Origin: Nanobdellota archaeon
GTDB lineage: Archaea > Nanobdellota > Nanobdellia > SCGC-AAA011-G17 > GW2011-AR17
Assembly (NCBI GenBank): GCA_013329215.1
Contig: DUKS01000061.1
Location: 1-40,121, forward strand
DNA length: 40,121 bases
Reading direction: 5' to 3'
In this document: positions 8,806 to 17,932 of the stretch, piece after piece
Layout: every line of letters starts with the position of its first letter
Numbering within the stretch: the first letter of the stretch is position 1
Position numbers and translations under genes: made by a program
The notes under the pieces: generated by a model
What the model was told of the DNA's origin: nothing
Databases searched by the model: none
The model's input: only the letters and a program-made list of their open reading frames with translations

Positions 8806-11800
8806 TCATCTGCTGCACCCGGCATATGCTGCATCAAACACCGCCGTTCCGATAGCTTCCTGCCCTGCCCTGTTCGGGTGCAGCTTGTCCGGGTTTGCGT
8901 ATTCATCTTTCATTGCATCTGGGTTTGCAGGGTCTTCAAGCGCGCTGTATACGTCAGCCCTTATGTCAACATCCTTTGCGCCGTTTACAGTATCCATTAT
9001 CCAGCTGTTTACTGCATCGTTCCTGTTCTGCAGCGGCGGCGTCCATTCCCTATAGCCCTTATACGGCGTTATTGTCAGGGCTATCACTCTCATTCCCGCC
9101 TGCTTTGCCATTGTATACATATCCTGCAGGTCTGCCTCAACAGCGTTTGCATTGTTGCCGTTATTGATGCCTCCCATTATTATCACTTCATCGAAACGAT
9201 GGCTGATTATGTCAGCCTGGAACCTGCTTTTAATCCTTGACGTTGTTTCACCGTTGACGCCGTAATTGTAAAAATCAAACTCTGTATTGCACTGCCTGTT
9301 TAAGTAGCATGCATAGCTGTTTGTGCCGTTTGTTATTGAGTCGCCGATTACCCCGACTTTCTTTGCGCTCGTATATGTAACGCCGCTGCAGCTTGCGCAT
9401 CTTGTGTTTGAAGTGCACATGCTGGCCGGAGATTGTGCATCTGCGCCTGGAGTTGCGGCTGCCGGAGCGTCTGTCCTTTCCGCGCATGCCCCGTCTTTCC
9501 ATTCGCAGTATAATCCTGCCCTTGCTGTGCATGCAACTGCCTTGCACATTGCTTCATCATTATTGAAGTCGCTGCATCTTTCTGTGCTTGCGCATGTGTA
9601 GCAACTATCTACGAATGTCCTTACCTGATAGTCTGTTCCAGGCACGCCTGCCGCGCCTTCCTTGTAATAGCATGGGCCAATCCCGTGGCATTCTGCGCTG
9701 TCGCAGCTATTAAATAAGCCTCCCCATGTGCCGCTTCCGCCGCACCCACGGCATCCTGTTGCTTCGGCAGCTTCCGCGCTTTGTGTAGCTGCCTGCGATG
9801 CTGCCCCTTCAGTGTCCCTTGGCGGATATACCCATATTTCAGGCTGCCACTTCCTGCTTTGCTTGTTGTTGGAATCACGGAACACTCCCATTTCGCTCTC
9901 TCCAACTCCGCCGTACATGTCAATCTTGCATCTTTCGTGGAAGCCCCCGCCTGTATCTTCTGCATAATACCAGCCGTTAAGGGGATTCCCATCATTGAAC
10001 TTTATGTACAGCAGCGAGCCGTAGGGTATGAAGCATTGTGACCCGTCATTAGGGTTTACTGCAATTGTCCTGTGGACATCAGGTTTTACGCCTGTTTTTG
10101 TATAACCGTGCTCATTTGCCGGTGTTTTTGGGGTGCCGCCCTCTCCCTTTCGTATCCCTATACCCTCCGCAGAATAAATTAAATTCTCGCACGCGCCGCT
10201 GCCCTCGCATTTAATCTCTTCGTAATATCCCCTGTCTGCAAGGGGCATTTTGCAGGGGGTTTCCCACCAGCACGCTTTCTTTTCGCCTAGGGCTGTGCAT
10301 TTTGTTTTACAGTATTTGTTGCTGCCTACTACTTTGCATAAATCAGCCCCGGTGCAATCGGTGTTGCTTGTGCATTCTTTGGGGTTTGTTGCCAGTATTG
10401 TTTCTGCGTTGTTCCAAAGCCCTGTATACCATTTTGTGCCGTCTGCCCATCCCGGCTTGTCTTTGCAGTCTGCTGTATAATAAACAGTAGCCGCAACCGC
10501 GCCTTCTGCAAATGTTGAAACCCCTTCCGGGGTGTTGCTTGGCGTGTCCTTTAAAACAATCTGCTTCATAATCCGCGTTTTAATAACATTATCAGCTGTT
10601 CCCGGTATGCTGCCCGGGTCAAAGTCCACATAATACCCATAATTTACCACATTGCCTGTTGTCCTCGCGCCGGGATTATCATAACCAATGCTCATTCCGG
10701 TTACAGGAGTGACTTTCGTGCCTGATGAGCTTGTCGGGTTGGCAACTGCCTGTGTTGCTCCTGCGCCAGCACTCGGCCTCTGTTCCATGCTTGCCTGGCA
10801 TGTCCCGCTTCTCCATTCGCAGTTCAGGCCTGCTTTTGATGTGCACTGCTGTGATTGGCATTTGTCGGGGTCGTCATTATAATCAGAGCACTTTGCGGCT
10901 ATTGCGCATGCATGGCATTCGTTTGCCACGTCTTCACTGGACCATATACCCGAAAGGGCCCCTTCTGTGAAAAAGCATGAAGAGCTTAATGCGCCGCACT
11001 CTTCCCTGTCGCACTGGTTGGTCGTGCCGTCGCCGCACCTTTGGCATCTTAATTCAACAACCCTGGAATCAGTCGCATCTTCACTTGCCTGGCCCTCGAA
11101 CCCTTCTGCTTCAAACGGCACTTCAAGGTTGTAATATCTTAAATAAATTGGGTCAAGCACTGTGCCGTATTTTGCCTGCGCAGCAGGCGAGTCCATTCCC
11201 TTAAGCGCGGTCAGGTTTGTTTTTGCAATGGAATATGTTTTGTTTAACTCCGCCCTGAACTCCCTGAAGAAGTCAGGCAGTGTTGCAGGGGTTATTTCAC
11301 TGCCCCGGAATGTTGGTATAATCTCATCCTGCAGCCTGATTGAGAAGTCTGCATGCACGCCCTCAAGTTCATATTCAAGCTGCTCCTTCAGCATCCTGAT
11401 TTCCCGTCTCAGGTCATATTTAGCGCATTTTTCAGCTGATGTTTCCATTAGCGTGCTGTACATATATTGCGATTCGGCCGCAACAGCAGGTGTTATTGTC
11501 CTAAGCTCAAGTATATGGTAAAGAGCCATTGCTTCTGTGATCTGGCCGCATTCTGTTTTCTCAAGCGCGTTAATCCTGTTAAGGTCTGACATGCTTGCAT
11601 TGTAGTCAAGAAGGCCTGTTATGCCAAGCTCTTCTTTCTGCTCCCTGAATCCGGCTTCATCAAGCGCCCTTGACACTTCTTCCATTCTCTCAGTGTCCCT
11701 TATGCTCACTGTAGTCATGTCAATCCAGCACTTGCCCAGGCTTCTTCCTGAGGAATCCTTTCCGCACGTGCCCACTTCTTTCCAGTCCAGCGAGTTTGTT

Positions 11801-14800
11801 CCCTGGCCGGGGTTCTGCGCAGAGCATACTCTCTGTATGCCTGACGATAATATCCCGCCGCTGCTCGGCATGGGCAGGCTGCCCAGCGAGGGGCTTGTTG
11901 TAGGGGCTGACGGGACGCATTCTTCCTCTGAGTTTATCTGCCTCTGCGCTTCATCTGAGACAATCAAGTCATTAAGGTAATTCAGGCCGAAGGATGTGGT
12001 CACTTTTCCAAATCCGCACTCTGTATTCCCGTTCAGGGTTATGCAGACCTGGTCAAACCCTTTTGGCGCGATGCAGTCAATGTTGTATGATGCAATGCCT
12101 CCCTTGTCTATGTGGCCCTGCCTGCCCTCGCACCTTTCTGTCACATATCTCGGGCTTTCGCCTGTGACTGAGTTTTTCAGGAACACCGAATATGTTGCTT
12201 CATTGTCTTCGCCTGCATATATATGGTAAAACACTTCATACCTTGATGTGCCCGTTGTTTCTGAGAATGATGTTTCTGTAAGCAATGCAGTGTACTGCGG
12301 CGGGCTTTCAGGCTGCGCAAGCTGGTCAAAGAATTCGCCGAGCGCAGGCACTTTCCCGAATATAGCCTGCTTGCACACTGTCGTCCCTATCTCTTCCATC
12401 GACCTGGACTGGTATGACGCAAACGCAGTCTGCGCATACTGGGTTGTGAAGAATGAAACAGAGTCTGCCACGTTCTGCAGGCTTGACTCAAAAGTCATGT
12501 ATTCTCCGCCTCCTTCCTGCTGGCCGAAGAATGTCTGTGAAATCCAGTTGAATATTCCTCCCCTGATATTGAATATTGCTATTGCCTCTTTCCAGAGCAG
12601 TTCGCATATAAATACAGACCTGATTTTATCGCAGATGCCAACCGACTGGCCGCTTATCTGGGCTGTCTTCAGGCATTCCACATACCCGCGCAGCACTGAT
12701 TTAATGTTCTGCAGCCCTGCAAGCACGCCTGTAAGGCATATCGGCACCGGCTCATACGGTATGTCAAAGTTCGGAAGACCAAGCACCATTGAGCCGATAA
12801 GGCCTGTCTGCACAACATCGTTAACCTGCCATGTCCCGCCAAGGTTGAACCTTGACGCAGGGCACATCACCGGGTCGCAAACGCCAAACAGCAGCCTGCA
12901 GTCGTCCGGGTCCATTGTGTCGTAGCAGTTTGGCTGGCTTCTTGAGTTGTCTGACTGCGCCCTTGAAGTGCTTACTGCAAACTGCCTGCCGGATGCGCTT
13001 ATCATCTGCCCTTCTGAGCGCGTCCCTACCCTGCTTGCTGTTTCAATCAGGCTCCTCTGTATGGATTCTGAGTCAGACCGTTCAAGCATGCTCTGGTGCC
13101 TCACAAGCACGTCATCCGCAGTGCACAGCAGGCCGTCAGTCCCGACATTCCATTCCTGTATTACGCTCGGGCTTCCGTCCATGTAGAAGTCAAGCACTTT
13201 AACATAATTGCCGTTTGTTGTCGGTATGCAGTAAGGCTTTCCGTCCGGATAGAATTCAGCTGTTGCTGATTGCGCATAATTATCATTTGTCTGGCCTGTT
13301 GCGTATGCAGCTGTCATCGCGACAAAGAAGTTGTTGCTTCCGTCCACAAACACCTGTCCCTGGTTTGTGCTTAGCGGCGCCGCGGGATTTTCCTGGTAAA
13401 CAACCCTTACTCTTTCCAGCTCAGCCGCAATTTCCTTTTGCCTTTCTGCATCATTGCTTGCAGCCGCGGTTGCATTTTCCAATGTTAAGCGCGCCACATA
13501 ATTCTCAACAGTTGCTTCGGCCAGCCCGACCCTCCCGATAGGGGTGTTTGAGTAAAACTCATTGTTTTCTCTCCTGACTGTTGCAAGCGGCACCAGGCCT
13601 ATTGATTCTATCAATGGGAAGTCATTTGAGTTTGTATCCGGATTCGCGAGGCTTGATTGATAAAGGTCAGAGAATACCTGCCTCTTTTCGTCTTCAGGCA
13701 GCTTGTCGAAGTCCGGGTAAGTTGCCTGTATTGCGCCTACAGCCTCGTTGTAAGCAGTTGTCCTGCCGCTGTTTTCAAGGTTGAATGAACCCAGGTTTCT
13801 GTCAACTTCGCGCCTTAAGTCATAGCCTGTTTCATCGCTTCCCCCGTTTAGCTGCGTGTATGCACTTGACTGCCTCATAAGCTGCCAATACCTATAGTCC
13901 CTGAGCTGCTGCTCGTCGAACAGGTCTTCGCCTATATAATCCCCGTATTTGCTTATGTTGCTGTAGTTTGATGCAAGCTGCCTGTACCATGCCTGGCCCC
14001 TGTAATTTTCCATGTCGTCATTTGCTTTTTCCACTGCTTTCTGCGAAGCGTCTATAGTGGTGTCAATGGATGCGGAGTTTTCTGCTATGCATTTATCATA
14101 ACTGCCATACTGCCTGTCATCCCCGCTGTTAGCCCTGCAGTATGCGTCCCATCCGCTTCTGCCGTCAATGCCGTGCATTGCAAACTGCCTTGCCTGCGTC
14201 CTTGACAGCCCCATGAAAAACGAGTTCTTTATTGTAAGGAAAAGGAATGTGCCGAGGCACACTTTTTTCCAGACAGTCACGACATCTGTAAGCTCGTTTA
14301 TTACATCATCAAGGTCCTTGATTATTTCCTGCGTGTCATTTATCTGGCTTCCTATTTCGTCAGGCGTAAGGCTTATCAGCCTTTTTTCTATCGGGATATG
14401 GACTGTGAAGTTTGTTTCGCTTACGAGGGGCGCGCCCGTGCCGGGTATAATTGTCACGATTGCGTATTTTTTCAGGTCCACTGATTTCAGCATTACTGTG
14501 TGCCCGTCCAGGGTGATGCTTTCCCTTATTGAAAGCACTCTTGTTGTCCTGTATGCCTCCGGAGGTGTTGCCCTGTATGTTTTTTCTATTACGACTGAAT
14601 CAGCGCTCATGCTTTTGACATTCCAGTTGTAGTTTCTTGCAACGCCGTCAGGCCCTGTTTCCACAAAGTCGTTTGCGAATATGCTTTTTCCTGCCGGTAT
14701 GCTTTTTGTCCCTTCCTGCTCGACCTGCAGTGTGGCTGTCGGCCTGCTTGCCTGGTCCTGCCACAGGATGTTCATCAGCTTAACCCTTACTGCTGCGCCG

Positions 14801-17800
14801 TTCTCCTCAAACTCGCCTATTGTGAACCTTGCGTGGTCCAGCGCATCAGCCTCAAGCTCGTCTATCCTCGCCCTTGCTTCAGGTATGAAGCTGCCCTTGT
14901 TATTTCTTATCGATTTCTTGTAGTATTCAAGCGCTTTCTCAGAATCTCCGAGCCAATAATATATATTGCCCAGCTTGAAATAGGCCTTGTCTTCGTACAA
15001 AATGCCCTGGCTGTCTTCTATGCCGAAATACTGCTGCGCAAGCCTTTCGTACTCTTTTGCGGCTGTACAGTATACCATTTCCTGCGTTGCGCTCTTTATT
15101 GTTGCAAGCCACTGCTCCGGGCTGTCTGATTCCCTGAGTATTATTTCCTTGCCTTCGCATATGCTGCTGGCTGTCCTTATTTCTGTGCAGCTTGTCCTGC
15201 AGGCCCCGCCTGCCTGTGAACATGTCTTTTGCGCTGGGGCAGCGGCCTGTTGTGCAGGTACAGCCTGTGTTACTTCGGCAGCTGCTGCCACAGGCTCAGG
15301 CTCTTTTGGCTTGCAGCAGAATGTAGGCACGAATCCGCCCAGTGCGGTTACATCCATCGGCACACATTGCGCGGACTGCTGGAGCATGTATGTTTCGCCT
15401 GCGCCTGTATTGCAGGCTGTTTTGCACTGCCATGCATCATCCGGCCCGCACTTGTTTTGTTCCTGCAGCTTCAGCGTTGACACCATCCTGTCTCTCAATC
15501 CTTCAGGGTAGCAGAACTTGTTTCCGTTATATGCCCCCCCGCTTGCGCTGCCGCATTCAAACGCCCCCTGCCTTGATGTTTGGGTGATTGAAACCTGTGC
15601 ACCAGCTGCCGGGGTTATGCAGCACTGCTGTGATGCTCCGCACTCAGTGGCAGGCAGCAGCGCATCTGTACCGCATTCAGCTGCGCAATTTCCTTCAAAT
15701 CCGTATGCTGTGCAGCTTTCCTTTTGGCAGCACTTGTTTCCTGCGCCACACTCTGAGTCATAGCGTGTTAGCGCACTATATCCTGCGCCGCAACTCCCTG
15801 CCTTGCAGGACCCCATATCCTCAGGCCCGCAGTTTCCAGGCGGCGTGCAGCACTTCTTGCCCGGCCCGCACACCACATTATTTTCAGCAACCTCTGTGTA
15901 TCCGCCTGGGCAGCTGCCTTCAACGCACACATTGCCTCCATGAGCGCTTGAGCCGCAGGTTTCTGCCGGCTCGCAGCACGAGAACCTGGATTCTCCGGAG
16001 CTGCTTGTTATAGTGCATTCGCTTTCGTGCTCGAAATCAGGGATAGGGAAAGTATATGAGCATACTGACCTGCATATGCCTTTGCCTGAATCGCATGTTT
16101 TTTCCCTTGCGCAGCATTTTCTGTTTCCGCACTCAATGTTGAAAAGCGGAAGCTCAATCTCTTCGGGGCCGCAGCTGTCCCTGCAGTCATAAGTGTTTCC
16201 TGCGCATTTTTCAGGCCTGCAGCACTTTGACAGCAGACCGCATTCGCTGTCATACCTGCCCTGGCTGCTGTATGAGGGAGCAGTGCATGATGTAAGGCAG
16301 CTGTATGCATCATTCGGCCCGCAGGTCTTTGTTTTGCAGCATATGTTCTTGCTGTTTAATTCGCTGCACACATCATTATTTGCAGAAACTGCTTCTTTTG
16401 AGGCGTCGTCACAGCTTGCAGAACACATTGCCCCGCTTCCTGCATCGCAAATAATGCTTTGGGCAGTCCCCTTGCAGCATTTCCACCATGAAGCTGGATT
16501 TGAGAGGCATTTTCCGGCAGTGAATGATATTTCTGTCCTGCCCAACCCTGACACTGACATGCAGGCATTTACCCTCGTATCGGCGCATGTGCCGCCCATG
16601 GCTGCGCACGGCGTGTCATCCCGCGGCGCTGCTGTAACCAGGGCTTCGGTGCTTACTGCGCTTTCTCTTTCCTGTGCAGCTGCTACTTCCCCGTCTGTTT
16701 CAAGCAGCGCTGTTTTTCCGCAGCATGATTTTCCTCCATCGCATGTGCCTTCAAGCGCAGGATAGTTTACTTCATATTGGAATGCGCCCGTTGTCGCTTC
16801 CGCGGTTCCGGCCTGCCTTTCATCCTGCGTAGCTCCCCTTATCGCGCCAGCGGCGGAATCGCTTACAAGCCCGACTGCCGATGCGATTGTTTCGCCTGCC
16901 CTTTCAATGAAGCTCTTTGAAACTTTTGTCTGGTCCCTTGGCCCCCTTATGACCAGCTCATATGTGATTTTTTTGCCCTGCCTTATTGTGTTTATTTCCT
17001 GGACAACAAGCTCAGAACCAGGGTAAAGCTTTGAGCCTTCTGTGACAACATACTCCCTTTCCTCTCCATTAACATTAACCCTTATCCTTGCCCTGTGCTG
17101 TGACGGCTCTATTATGTCGCTGAGCTTGACACGGAATGCATTTGTCATCAGGTCTGTTGCAGTGCTGAGCCTGATGGGATCTGAAGTTTCGCCTTTCGCC
17201 AGCTCAATGTCTTCAAGGGGCCTTGGAGTTCCTGTAAAAGGCCACTGCAGGTCCTGCCCTCCGTATACGGTAAGCTTTGCACTGTCTTCTGTGATTTCGC
17301 TTGCCCTGACCGCGCCCCTGCCTGAGAAGAATTTGTACTCATCAAGCGGCTTGCTTCGCCATGCAGACTCATCGCGGTCCTCCGGGATGACAAGGTCCTG
17401 CTCTATCATGCTGTAAAGCCTGTCTGCATTTTCAAAAGTTATCTCGGCTTTCATGTTCAGGTTAATCTCATCAGGCACATCCGCTTCCTTCTCAATCTGC
17501 TTCAGCGTGATGATAAGATAGCCAAGGTTGTCCATTGAATACTCTCTTGGCTCGACAACATTGGGGTTGCCCCTGACATAGCTCATTGTCTCTTCGTCAA
17601 GCGGCCTTGTGTAGAACCGCTTTATCTTAACCCCTGTGCCGTACAGCGGCTCTGCAGTTGAACTGCTTCCGATAATGCTTCCCGGGCTTGTGCCTGTAAG
17701 GAAAACATAGACAGGCACGTCGCCGTCTTCTATTACGCCTGCAGGCAGAATGGCAGGCTCGTATCCCTTTACATTAACAAGTATTGATTCTCCTGTGGCC

Positions 17801-17922
17801 TCTTCCTTTGCTTCCTGCTCCCAGTCAAAGATTGCCGCGGAAAACGGCGTTGTTATTATAATCATTGAAAGAACCAGCCCAATCACCGCGTTCCATTTCA
17901 TGATTCTCTTCTTGCTTGCCAT
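8806..17922 (-). CDS. Giant (3038 aa) exported cysteine-rich multidomain protein with 3D-like and C-terminal SGNH/GDSL hydrolase-like domains
   Basis: Uninterrupted 9.1-kb ORF; N-terminal hydrophobic signal/anchor; repeated CGPxDxxxC...CGxxxxCC modules; TPR-like YFKLGNIYYWLGDSEKALEYYKKSI; TIAVNP...IPYGSLLYI...YYAEDTGGGF...CKIDMYGG; GVIGDSITNG...VNGETT...IIMGGINNG...DKLHPN. Confidence 0.85.
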   Translation of the reverse strand: MASKKRIMKWNAVIGLVLSMIIITTPFSAAIFDWEQEAKEEATGESILVNVKGYEPAILPAGVIEDGDVPVYVFLTGTSPGSIIGSSSTAEPLYGTGVKIKRFYTRPLDEETMSYVRGNPNVVEPREYSMDNLGYLIITLKQIEKEADVPDEINLNMKAEITFENADRLYSMIEQDLVIPEDRDESAWRSKPLDEYKFFSGRGAVRASEITEDSAKLTVYGGQDLQWPFTGTPRPLEDIELAKGETSDPIRLSTATDLMTNAFRVKLSDIIEPSQHRARIRVNVNGEEREYVVTEGSKLYPGSELVVQEINTIRQGKKITYELVIRGPRDQTKVSKSFIERAGETIASAVGLVSDSAAGAIRGATQDERQAGTAEATTGAFQYEVNYPALEGTCDGGKSCCGKTALLETDGEVAAAQERESAVSTEALVTAAPRDDTPCAAMGGTCADTRVNACMSVSGLGRTEISFTAGKCLSNPASWWKCCKGTAQSIICDAGSGAMCSASCDDASKEAVSANNDVCSELNSKNICCKTKTCGPNDAYSCLTSCTAPSYSSQGRYDSECGLLSKCCRPEKCAGNTYDCRDSCGPEEIELPLFNIECGNRKCCAREKTCDSGKGICRSVCSYTFPIPDFEHESECTITSSSGESRFSCCEPAETCGSSAHGGNVCVEGSCPGGYTEVAENNVVCGPGKKCCTPPGNCGPEDMGSCKAGSCGAGYSALTRYDSECGAGNKCCQKESCTAYGFEGNCAAECGTDALLPATECGASQQCCITPAAGAQVSITQTSRQGAFECGSASGGAYNGNKFCYPEGLRDRMVSTLKLQEQNKCGPDDAWQCKTACNTGAGETYMLQQSAQCVPMDVTALGGFVPTFCCKPKEPEPVAAAAEVTQAVPAQQAAAPAQKTCSQAGGACRTSCTEIRTASSICEGKEIILRESDSPEQWLATIKSATQEMVYCTAAKEYERLAQQYFGIEDSQGILYEDKAYFKLGNIYYWLGDSEKALEYYKKSIRNNKGSFIPEARARIDELEADALDHARFTIGEFEENGAAVRVKLMNILWQDQASRPTATLQVEQEGTKSIPAGKSIFANDFVETGPDGVARNYNWNVKSMSADSVVIEKTYRATPPEAYRTTRVLSIRESITLDGHTVMLKSVDLKKYAIVTIIPGTGAPLVSETNFTVHIPIEKRLISLTPDEIGSQINDTQEIIKDLDDVINELTDVVTVWKKVCLGTFLFLTIKNSFFMGLSRTQARQFAMHGIDGRSGWDAYCRANSGDDRQYGSYDKCIAENSASIDTTIDASQKAVEKANDDMENYRGQAWYRQLASNYSNISKYGDYIGEDLFDEQQLRDYRYWQLMRQSSAYTQLNGGSDETGYDLRREVDRNLGSFNLENSGRTTAYNEAVGAIQATYPDFDKLPEDEKRQVFSDLYQSSLANPDTNSNDFPLIESIGLVPLATVRRENNEFYSNTPIGRVGLAEATVENYVARLTLENATAAASNDAERQKEIAAELERVRVVYQENPAAPLSTNQGQVFVDGSNNFFVAMTAAYATGQTNDNYAQSATAEFYPDGKPYCIPTTNGNYVKVLDFYMDGSPSVIQEWNVGTDGLLCTADDVLVRHQSMLERSDSESIQRSLIETASRVGTRSEGQMISASGRQFAVSTSRAQSDNSRSQPNCYDTMDPDDCRLLFGVCDPVMCPASRFNLGGTWQVNDVVQTGLIGSMVLGLPNFDIPYEPVPICLTGVLAGLQNIKSVLRGYVECLKTAQISGQSVGICDKIRSVFICELLWKEAIAIFNIRGGIFNWISQTFFGQQEGGGEYMTFESSLQNVADSVSFFTTQYAQTAFASYQSRSMEEIGTTVCKQAIFGKVPALGEFFDQLAQPESPPQYTALLTETSFSETTGTSRYEVFYHIYAGEDNEATYSVFLKNSVTGESPRYVTERCEGRQGHIDKGGIASYNIDCIAPKGFDQVCITLNGNTECGFGKVTTSFGLNYLNDLIVSDEAQRQINSEEECVPSAPTTSPSLGSLPMPSSGGILSSGIQRVCSAQNPGQGTNSLDWKEVGTCGKDSSGRSLGKCWIDMTTVSIRDTERMEEVSRALDEAGFREQKEELGITGLLDYNASMSDLNRINALEKTECGQITEAMALYHILELRTITPAVAAESQYMYSTLMETSAEKCAKYDLRREIRMLKEQLEYELEGVHADFSIRLQDEIIPTFRGSEITPATLPDFFREFRAELNKTYSIAKTNLTALKGMDSPAAQAKYGTVLDPIYLRYYNLEVPFEAEGFEGQASEDATDSRVVELRCQRCGDGTTNQCDREECGALSSSCFFTEGALSGIWSSEDVANECHACAIAAKCSDYNDDPDKCQSQQCTSKAGLNCEWRSGTCQASMEQRPSAGAGATQAVANPTSSSGTKVTPVTGMSIGYDNPGARTTGNVVNYGYYVDFDPGSIPGTADNVIKTRIMKQIVLKDTPSNTPEGVSTFAEGAVAATVYYTADCKDKPGWADGTKWYTGLWNNAETILATNPKECTSNTDCTGADLCKVVGSNKYCKTKCTALGEKKACWWETPCKMPLADRGYYEEIKCEGSGACENLIYSAEGIGIRKGEGGTPKTPANEHGYTKTGVKPDVHRTIAVNPNDGSQCFIPYGSLLYIKFNDGNPLNGWYYAEDTGGGFHERCKIDMYGGVGESEMGVFRDSNNKQSRKWQPEIWVYPPRDTEGAASQAATQSAEAAEATGCRGCGGSGTWGGLFNSCDSAECHGIGPCYYKEGAAGVPGTDYQVRTFVDSCYTCASTERCSDFNNDEAMCKAVACTARAGLYCEWKDGACAERTDAPAAATPGADAQSPASMCTSNTRCASCSGVTYTSAKKVGVIGDSITNGTNSYACYLNRQCNTEFDFYNYGVNGETTSRIKSRFQADIISHRFDEVIIMGGINNGNNANAVEADLQDMYTMAKQAGMRVIALTITPYKGYREWTPPLQNRNDAVNSWIMDTVNGAKDVDIRADVYSALEDPANPDAMKDEYANPDKLHPNRAGQEAIGTAVFDAAYAGCSR

Positions 17923-17932
17923 ATTTTCTCTT

